Assembly: GCA_024711295.1 (NCBI GenBank) | Contig: JANJTB010000026.1 | Span: 112,808-176,807 of the forward strand | Source: a bacterium | GTDB taxonomy: Bacteria; Bacteroidota; Ignavibacteria; Kapaibacteriales; UBA2268 | Length of the DNA stretch: 64,000 nt | Direction of reading: 5' to 3' | In this document: one piece after another, positions 63,142 through 64,000 of the stretch | How the letters are laid out: each line of letters begins with the position of its first letter | Position numbering within the stretch: position 1 is the first letter of the stretch | The notes under the pieces: model-generated | The model's database searches: none | The model's input: only the letters and a program-made list of their open reading frames with translations | What the model was told of the DNA's origin: nothing | Made by a program: the position numbers and the translations under genes

Positions 63142-63879
63142 ATGGCTACTACAGACAAAAGAATCATTCTCATGCCTTCGCCTTTTGCGTGGATGCATGA
63201 ACTCATTGCAGGTTCAACTGAGCCGCTGGTCACAGCAGCTGTAAACGAGACATTTAGATTTGACAATTTAGCCAAAGGTGGAAGAATTGCCATGAAGAAT
63301 CCTGCTGGAGCAGATCAAGGCGGCGAGAATGTTGACATAGTAAGAGCTGACGGCGCTATTACTCGTTTTGGCAAGTTCAACCTCGTTCTTGACGGTACTG
63401 ATGAGTCAGACATCACACCCGCTGACGCTTCTGACGACAATACAGGACTTGGCACTATCGAGATTATCACGAATGAGGCACCACTACCGACGACTATAAA
63501 CAGTTGGACTGCTTTTATAAAGACTTTGAAGGAAAAGGTTGGCAGTTTGTGGCTTATCACAGTTGCGACAGGATTCACTTATGCCTCAAGAGAACTTGCG
63601 ACACCAAAAGTAGATGGTTGGATTCACATGATAGGTAAAATTACCAACGACCTTGAGCTTGACTTAAGTGAAAACCAAACCTTGAAACTAACTTTTGATT
63701 CTTACAAGGCGAACTTGACAGATGTTGACAATACTTTACTTGCACTTACAGACTTTACTGCAATTAACTGGAAAGGAAAAGGCAAGAATTTCACACCACC
63801 GGACTTGACAAGTGGTGAAGCAGATGACCTTTTATTAGGCAAGGTAGTTGTTAAAACTGATGTAACTTACACTTACTAA
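63142..63879 (+). CDS. Putative tail structural protein (tube or sheath-associated)
   Basis: The 245-residue protein has no signal peptide, balanced beta content and the segment WIHMIGKITNDLELDLSENQTLKLTFDSYKANL that recalls tail tube subunits. AGGGAG precedes the ATG. It is the first gene after the fibre cluster, and its stop overlaps the start of the next gene. The assignment is weak. Confidence 0.5.
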   Translation: MATTDKRIILMPSPFAWMHELIAGSTEPLVTAAVNETFRFDNLAKGGRIAMKNPAGADQGGENVDIVRADGAITRFGKFNLVLDGTDESDITPADASDDNTGLGTIEIITNEAPLPTTINSWTAFIKTLKEKVGSLWLITVATGFTYASRELATPKVDGWIHMIGKITNDLELDLSENQTLKLTFDSYKANLTDVDNTLLALTDFTAINWKGKGKNFTPPDLTSGEADDLLLGKVVVKTDVTYTY

Positions 63880-64000
63880 TGTTATTCCGGCAATCATATT
63901 ACATCCGTGAGCATGGACAGGGACGGCAAACGATACAGTTCGCCGTCTCTGATATTTATGATTCACTCTTTGACAGCGAAGCCCCTTATACAGAGGTTGA
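63879..64000 (+). CDS. Phage protein, partial (runs off the right edge)
   Basis: The ATG at 63879 overlaps the previous stop (TAATG). About 40 codons are visible: MLFRQSYYIREHGQGRQTIQ, then FAVSDIYDSLFDSEAPYTEV. There is too little to assign a family. Position suggests a tail or virion gene. Confidence 0.6.
   Translation, partial: MLFRQSYYIREHGQGRQTIQFAVSDIYDSLFDSEAPYTEV

Larger units (their letters stand above)
30491..64000. mobile_element. Prophage, left end to beyond the window edge (Mu-type head, tyrosine integrase)
   Basis: Starting at the candidate attL, the region runs integrase, repressors, early and replication genes, terminase, portal, MuF, gpG, protease, capsid, gp36, gp37, lysis genes and tail/fibre genes without host-type genes, apart from one T9SS cargo. 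Gene density, short overlaps and many small frames are typical of a phage. The right end and tail completion lie outside the window. No Mu A transposase is present here. Confidence 0.93.

Overview
The window looks like a chromosomal stretch from an AT-rich, aerobic member of the Bacteroidota/FCB supergroup, most likely close to Ignavibacteriota or Kapaibacteriota (inference). The evidence is an Alternative Complex III (act) operon, a cbb3 oxidase with a fused CcoNO chain, a BshB1 thiol-pathway gene, proteins ending in type IX secretion (T9SS) sorting domains, and an IgGFc-binding/choice-of-anchor-D type surface protein. No rRNA or other species marker is present, so the placement is tentative.

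Host part, 1 to about 28.3 kb. An act operon (actA, a small Tat-signal protein, actB, actC, fused actDE, actF running off the left edge) and a cco operon pair (ccoS-ccoNO-ccoQ-ccoP, then ccoG-ccoH-TauE-like) are all on the minus strand. Together they form a quinol to cytochrome c to O2 respiratory chain. A plus-strand set follows: polyprenyl synthase, a tetratricopeptide-like protein and bshB1. Next, on the minus strand, come PPK2, an outer-membrane protein, a 1334-residue T9SS surface protein, a lipoprotein, and an ECF sigma/anti-sigma pair. That sigma gene carries an in-frame TAG inside region 4, and its anti-sigma partner is fused to a beta-barrel-like domain. An RsbW-like ATPase and ligA close the host block.

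Junction, 28.3 to 30.6 kb. Two copies of a ~74-bp direct repeat containing a terminator-like hairpin flank a 5'-decayed ADP-ribosyltransferase/PBECR-like phage effector gene. The second copy sits beside a tyrosine integrase. I read this as an older phage remnant plus the left end of a younger prophage at the same site.

Prophage, about 30.5 kb to beyond the right edge. The lysogeny module is integrase, a T9SS-sorted YCF48-repeat cargo protein, a separate S24 protein and a separate HTH repressor. It faces an early rightward operon across an operator region made of AAAAGTAA half-sites. The early operon holds two ribbon-helix-helix proteins, small hypotheticals, a PD-(D/E)XK nuclease, an SMC-like ATPase, a methyltransferase, a Gp3/RDF-like protein, RusA, a helicase, a Lin1244-like replication protein with internal iteron-like repeats, DnaB and a Mor-like regulator.

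The head genes are Mu-like but split. Terminase, portal, MuF and gpG run leftward, together with a ParB-like protein and a DNA adenine methyltransferase fused to a Mom-like domain. Protease/scaffold, capsid, gp36, gp37, holin, CHAP lysin, a tRNA-Gly, a unimolecular spanin and tail/fibre genes run rightward. The two late arms diverge from a 0.2-kb intergenic region carrying five copies of TGACGGTA. The phage is therefore a mosaic: Mu-type head, lambda-type integrase and theta-type replication genes, and no Mu transposase in this window.
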